Positions 60,253 to 64,000 of a DNA stretch of 64,000 nt are shown here, piece by piece (positions within the stretch are counted from its first letter, which is position 1; every line of letters starts with the position of its first letter). The notes beneath the pieces were generated by a model. The model was not told the origin of the DNA. It was given only the letters and a program-made list of their open reading frames with translations, and made no database searches. The stretch is from assembly GCA_947643615.1 (NCBI GenBank), contig CANRWO010000012.1, positions 1 to 64,000 on the forward strand, read 5' to 3'. The stretch comes from an uncultured Lachnospiraceae bacterium (GTDB lineage Bacteria > Bacillota > Clostridia > Lachnospirales > Lachnospiraceae). The translations under genes were made by a program, and so were the position numbers.

Positions 60253-61812
60253 TCATTCCTTATCTTCCAACAATGCCACCAGATATTCCCAGACCCGCCT
60301 GGTGGATGAGATACTCAGGGTTTCCTCCGTAGTATGGATCGCCGTCATCTGGGGTCCTATAGAGACACAATCCAGATCTTCGATCTTACTGCCCAGGATA
60401 CCGCACTCCAGTCCCGCATGGATGGCTTCCACCTTGGGCGCCTCACCATACATCCTCTCATACAGCGCCACCATCTTATCCCGCAGGGGTGAATCCTTCC
60501 GGTACGCCCATCCCGGATAATCCCCGGTGACTTCGTTGCTTCCCCCTGCAAGTCCCGTAACCGCAGCCAGCTTGTCGATCAGGGCATGCTTTGCACTTTC
60601 CACACTGCTTCGCACGGAAAACTCAGCAAGCAGCACCGCCTCCCCTGTTTCAGCTCTGCCCGCCCGGCCACAGCATTCCATGGCATCAAGCTCCAGTATC
60701 CCCATATTCAGCGACGTCTCCACCAGGCCGGGAATATCCGCGCTCATGGCCTGTACGCCGTTGGGCAATGCCGTGAGAAAATCGGCCGCTTTCCTGGTAT
60801 CCGAAGCGCTAAGACACTGATATACCATTTCCCCTGCACCGGTTCCGTTCCGGCCAGCCTCTTCCGCTGCGGCTACACGTCCGGTTGAGCTGTCCGCTGT
60901 TCCCGCCGCTTCTATCCGGATGTAGAAACCGGGATCCTTTGTGGCAAGCTCCGCCCTAATCTCCTTTTCCAGTCCGGCCAGAATTTCCCGGAAGACGCCT
61001 TCGTCCTTTTCCTCCACCACCAGCAGGCCGGAAGTTTCCCGGGGAATGGCATTGTCCGCCAGACCACCCTTTACCGCACAGAGACGGGCCGGAATCTGAC
61101 GGGATACTCTTTGCAGCAGCCTTCCGAACAGGCAGTTGGAGTTTCCTCTTTCCTTGTGTATCTCTCCGCCGGAATGGCCTCCCAGAAGGCCTCCCACCGT
61201 TACCTGAAACCCGGCTCCCCGGCAGGGTTCCAAGGCTAACGGCAGCCTGCATTTCACTCTGGCGCCGCCTGCGCAGCTGGTGAGGAAGATTCCCTCCTCC
61301 TCAGAATCCAGATTTATCATCCTGTTTCCGGTCAGCATGGAAAGGTCAATGGCCCTGGCTCCGTCCATGCCCACCTCCTCGTCCACAGTGATGATCACTT
61401 CCAGTTTAGGATGTTTGATGGTGTGGGAGTCCAGCAGCGCAAGGGAATAGGCCACTGCTATGCCGTCGTCACCGCCCAGGCTTGTGCCCTCCGCATAAAT
61501 CACGTCTCCGTCCACCGCAGCCCGCAACCCCTCTGTCCTCATATCAATCTCACAGTCCGGCTTCTTCACCGCCACCATGTCCATATGCCCCTGAAGGATA
61601 ACGGCAGGCTCCTTCTCGTACCCGGGAGTCGCGTCCTTGACAATGATCACGTTTTTCCATTCGTCCTGAATACAGAAAAGATTTCTCTCCTTTGCGAAAT
61701 TTACCAGATAATCGCTGATCTGCCCTACATTCCCCGAACCGTGGGGAATCTTTGTTATCTCCTCGAAAAAATAAAATACGCTTTTCGGTTCCAAATCGGA
61801 TAATACACCCAT
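60253..61812 (-). CDS. pepD: Aminoacyl-histidine dipeptidase (PepD, M20 family)
   Basis: This zinc-dependent cytoplasmic peptidase of 519 residues releases amino acids from dipeptides such as Xaa-His. Metal and catalytic motifs in order are LQGHMDMVA, GTSLGGDDGIAVA, TVDEEVGMDGA, NLDSEEEG and the His/Glu pair in GLLGGHSGGEIH and HAGLECGIL. A lid domain is inserted in the middle. The start is the ATG at 61812 with AGGAGG five bases upstream. Confidence 0.93.
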   Translation of the reverse strand: MGVLSDLEPKSVFYFFEEITKIPHGSGNVGQISDYLVNFAKERNLFCIQDEWKNVIIVKDATPGYEKEPAVILQGHMDMVAVKKPDCEIDMRTEGLRAAVDGDVIYAEGTSLGGDDGIAVAYSLALLDSHTIKHPKLEVIITVDEEVGMDGARAIDLSMLTGNRMINLDSEEEGIFLTSCAGGARVKCRLPLALEPCRGAGFQVTVGGLLGGHSGGEIHKERGNSNCLFGRLLQRVSRQIPARLCAVKGGLADNAIPRETSGLLVVEEKDEGVFREILAGLEKEIRAELATKDPGFYIRIEAAGTADSSTGRVAAAEEAGRNGTGAGEMVYQCLSASDTRKAADFLTALPNGVQAMSADIPGLVETSLNMGILELDAMECCGRAGRAETGEAVLLAEFSVRSSVESAKHALIDKLAAVTGLAGGSNEVTGDYPGWAYRKDSPLRDKMVALYERMYGEAPKVEAIHAGLECGILGSKIEDLDCVSIGPQMTAIHTTEETLSISSTRRVWEYLVALLEDKE

Positions 61813-61987
61813 AATGTCCTCCTGAATCACTCTATATTTCTCTCCGATGTCCGGCACTGCTTCTTATTCTACTCTTTTTCCTTCCTGCTGTATATAAAAT
61901 ACTTATAAAATTTTCCATATTCAGGAACTTCCTTCCGCTTTGCTGTAAACCCATATTTCCGGTTTCAGTGATTCCGCCATATACTGT

Positions 61988-62713
61988 TCACGAGTCTCCC
62001 CACGGCAAAGCCGCCATACCCAAAATCTGATCCCGAAGGGTTTCAAATTCTGTCATAGTGATCTGTTCATCCCGGTAAGTAAATTCACTGTTTTCGTCGT
62101 ATCTGTCGTCGGGGGAATCCCAATATTCCGCACTCAGTTTAAACTCGTCCACAATCTTCCCGCTGCCGTCATATTTTTCCATCCAATACACCTGTCGGCC
62201 CATATGTGTAACATCACAGTGTCCGATCCAGACCGCACTGTCAAAATGTGTATAAAACAGAACCCCGGCCGTTCCTTCTCCCACAGCCAGTATGCAGACT
62301 TTACCGTCTCTGGCATCAAGGTATATCCCGCCGTAAGGGCCCTTCAGGATCTGTTCGTCCACACCGTCATTATCCAGGTCAATCCTTTCTCCCACGGAAT
62401 AACTGAAATAATCTTCCTCGTCAAATGTCAGGTCGGATACCATAAGCATTCCCGTCCCCTCAACATATAATGCAGGTACCTCACCGGCAAGAAACCCATC
62501 CAGCAGCTCCGGCGGTTCCAAGTTTTCGCCTGAAGATACATGGCCGCCGCTTTCATCCCTGGAGTCTGCACCTTCCGGTTCAGGCTCCGGGCCTGGGGAT
62601 TCCACTCCATATCCCCCGGAAGCCTCATTTCCGTCTTCTCTTTGGCACCCGGCTGACATAAGGACGAGACTGAGCATTAACGCTTTTGCAAACATACTGT
62701 TTTTCATTTCCAT
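61988..62713 (-). CDS. Hypothetical lipoprotein
   Basis: The N-terminal hydrophobic segment KALMLSLVLMSAGC ends in a lipobox with Cys. A Glu/Pro/Gly-rich linker follows (to about residue 60). The remaining 180 residues are rich in Asp and aromatic residues and include ERIDLDNDGVDEQILKGPYG, an EF-hand or FG-GAP-like calcium-type loop, and IYLDARDGKVCILAVGEGTA. Ligand binding at the cell surface is possible. The start is uncertain (ATG at 62713 or 62707, TTG at 62737), with no clear ribosome binding site. It stands alone. Confidence 0.65.
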   Translation of the reverse strand: MEMKNSMFAKALMLSLVLMSAGCQREDGNEASGGYGVESPGPEPEPEGADSRDESGGHVSSGENLEPPELLDGFLAGEVPALYVEGTGMLMVSDLTFDEEDYFSYSVGERIDLDNDGVDEQILKGPYGGIYLDARDGKVCILAVGEGTAGVLFYTHFDSAVWIGHCDVTHMGRQVYWMEKYDGSGKIVDEFKLSAEYWDSPDDRYDENSEFTYRDEQITMTEFETLRDQILGMAALPWGDS

Positions 62714-62911
62714 ATCCCATACTTTCTGTTTCTGCAATCATAGCTGCGTTTTCTTAATTTTAAATGTATTATCCAGAGCATGCTGCTTGTCAAGGACGTA
62801 TTCGGTAATTTCATCTTTTTCCGTCTTGCTCTATTCAAAACCATTCAGGGAAATATACAGGATTTATCTATTATGCCATTGAATTCTGCCGGCAAATCAT
62901 ATAAATAGGAT

Positions 62912-63136
62912 TTGAAGGTGGCGGGCAAATACCGTATAATCAAATATATAACAATAAGTCTGTTTTGGGTGTTCAGCTTAGTCGTGTTGGGAATAGGTAC
63001 AGTTATTCTTGCGGAAGCGAATTTCTGGAGCATTGAAAGGGTTATTTATGTTAAGAAAAGCATTTTATTGCATTCTTTTGATTCTGTGCACCATAATGTT
63101 CTGTGTGCCTGTCCGTGGGGAAGCCGCAGAAAGTGA
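62912..63136 (+). CDS. Possible small membrane protein upstream of the hydrolase gene
   Basis: A 74-codon frame starts with TTG (62912) or GTG (62918). It has one convincing hydrophobic helix (ITISLFWVFSLVVLGIGTVI) preceded by a basic stretch, and its last 29 codons overlap the start of the alpha/beta hydrolase in another frame. The ribosome binding site is weak. It could be a small coupled membrane peptide or a chance frame; I lean slightly against a functional gene. Confidence 0.3.
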   Translation: MKVAGKYRIIKYITISLFWVFSLVVLGIGTVILAEANFWSIERVIYVKKSILLHSFDSVHHNVLCACPWGSRRK

Positions 63137-64000
63137 AAGCATTATCGTTGCCACAGGGAATGACGTTCCGTTAGACGATCACCTGCCGGAGGAATATCGT
63201 TTCCCGGCAAAATACAGGGAGAATGCCGTACAGTTCCGTACTCAGGACGGTGTCCTGATATGCGGTTATGTTTTGGGAGAGGGAAGTAAGGGTATTACGC
63301 TGGGCCATGCAAACGGTTGGAAGGTCAACAGCTGGCTTCCTTATGCCGAGCGGCTTGTGGATGCCGGGTATATGGTGATTTTGTGGAGCTTTCGGGACAA
63401 CCTTCCCTCCGAGTCAGCCCCGGTACGCCGCTGGGACTTGGATGTACTTGCCGCTGCGCAGGTGTTAAGGGAACGCGGAGTAACAGAAATCATAGGAATC
63501 GGTGCATCCGATGGCGGAAATGCCACAGCGGTTGCCGCACCGTATATTCCGGAGCTTGTGGGGATAGGTATACTGTCCTCGCCCGCCGACTCGATAGGTG
63601 ACGGGCCGGCAGCGCTTTCCCAGATCACTGTCCCGGCCTTTTTTGCCGTGTCGGAGCATGATCCCGGAGGAAATTTTCTGCCGGAGGTACAGGCACTTTA
63701 TGATGCCTGCGCTTCTGAACAGAAAGAGTTTCACATATTGACCAGCTATGAGCATGGGTCAGACCTGCTGTCAGAGGAAGATATGTATTCTTCCGGGGCA
63801 TACGGAGGCTCAACCGAGGAGCAAAAACAGGAGCGCAGACAGCTTGCGGAAGACCTGATGTGCTTTGTGAATGATATCTTTGGGGCAGACGACGGTAAAA
63901 CAGGAGTGTCCTCGTCTTCGCAGAAGCCGGAAAACAGCGAAACAGGTGCATCTGCATCTTCTGCAGCGTCAGAAAACAGCGAGACAGGTGCATCCCCATC
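63048..64000 (+). CDS. Secreted alpha/beta hydrolase, partial (runs off the right edge)
   Basis: The ATG at 63048 has AAAGGG six bases upstream. The frame is open to the window end (317 codons). A signal peptide (FYCILLILCTIMFCVPVRGEA) is followed by an alpha/beta hydrolase domain. It has GHANGWKVNSWLPYAERLVD (oxyanion region), the nucleophile elbow GIGASDGGNATAVA (G-x-S-x-G), VPAFFAVSEHDP with a candidate Asp and YEHGSDLL with the His. From about residue 280 the sequence becomes low-complexity Ser/Ala/Glu with a repeat (SSS-x-KPENSETGASA, then ASENSETGASPS), which suggests a linker to another, cell-surface domain beyond the edge. Substrate unknown. Confidence 0.85.
   Translation, partial: MLRKAFYCILLILCTIMFCVPVRGEAAESESIIVATGNDVPLDDHLPEEYRFPAKYRENAVQFRTQDGVLICGYVLGEGSKGITLGHANGWKVNSWLPYAERLVDAGYMVILWSFRDNLPSESAPVRRWDLDVLAAAQVLRERGVTEIIGIGASDGGNATAVAAPYIPELVGIGILSSPADSIGDGPAALSQITVPAFFAVSEHDPGGNFLPEVQALYDACASEQKEFHILTSYEHGSDLLSEEDMYSSGAYGGSTEEQKQERRQLAEDLMCFVNDIFGADDGKTGVSSSSQKPENSETGASASSAASENSETGASP

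Overview
The window looks like chromosome from an anaerobic Firmicute of the Lachnospiraceae. It carries the DUF5716/DUF5717 pair typical of that family, a CotH-VTC-DUF4956 cluster, UxuA/UxuB, an msm/raf-type alpha-galactoside locus, strong AGGAGG ribosome binding sites and several TTG/GTG starts. No species can be named from what I can see. Most genes lie on the minus strand.

Layout. 0-3 kb: a small unknown gene and a methyl-accepting chemotaxis protein behind a long structured leader. 3-8 kb: a purine cluster (purB, a PurF-like protein without its catalytic Cys, an acyltransferase, purC). 8-15 kb: a four-gene cluster of unknown function (DUF5717, DUF5716, a helical-repeat protein, a coiled-coil membrane protein) behind a palindromic promoter. 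15-17.5 kb: an ABC transporter with its YtrA-type GntR regulator and a visible operator. 17.6-24 kb: a SpoIID-like peptidoglycan-binding protein, an HgdB-like protein, and the DUF4956/VTC/CotH cluster. 24-28 kb: AraC regulator divergent from uxuA-uxuB (hexuronate use). 28-34 kb: a MFS/spermidine-synthase fusion coupled to a CobD-like PLP enzyme, an S26-like peptidase, a phosphoesterase, and a cytoplasmic BMP protein with a ParB-like N terminus; two copies of a 64-bp structured repeat lie here. 34.5-41.4 kb: alpha-galactosidase and its ABC importer, divergent from an AraC regulator.

The most unusual region is the 5' leader of that AraC gene (about 40.14-40.55 kb). It holds three tandem modules. 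Each has a ribosome binding site, a 14-22 codon ORF encoding a related peptide, and a stem-loop-rich spacer; the last module ends at the AraC ribosome binding site.

41.5-49.3 kb is accessory DNA: small XRE regulators, two PNPOx-like genes, a NUDIX remnant, and a decayed conjugative/mobilizable element (MobC fragment, truncated Maff2, frameshifted VirD4, relaxase fragment with an AUA start, DUF3847-like protein, IS91-like transposase fragment). It contains one intact cargo gene with a PPC-like domain. 49.3-64 kb returns to chromosomal genes: an RlmD-type methyltransferase with a 30-bp coding minisatellite, two half-size ABC exporters, a tRNA-Pro(AGG), a MATE pump, an AI-2E family permease, a threonine aldolase-like enzyme, PepD, a lipoprotein, and the start of a secreted alpha/beta hydrolase that runs off the right edge.
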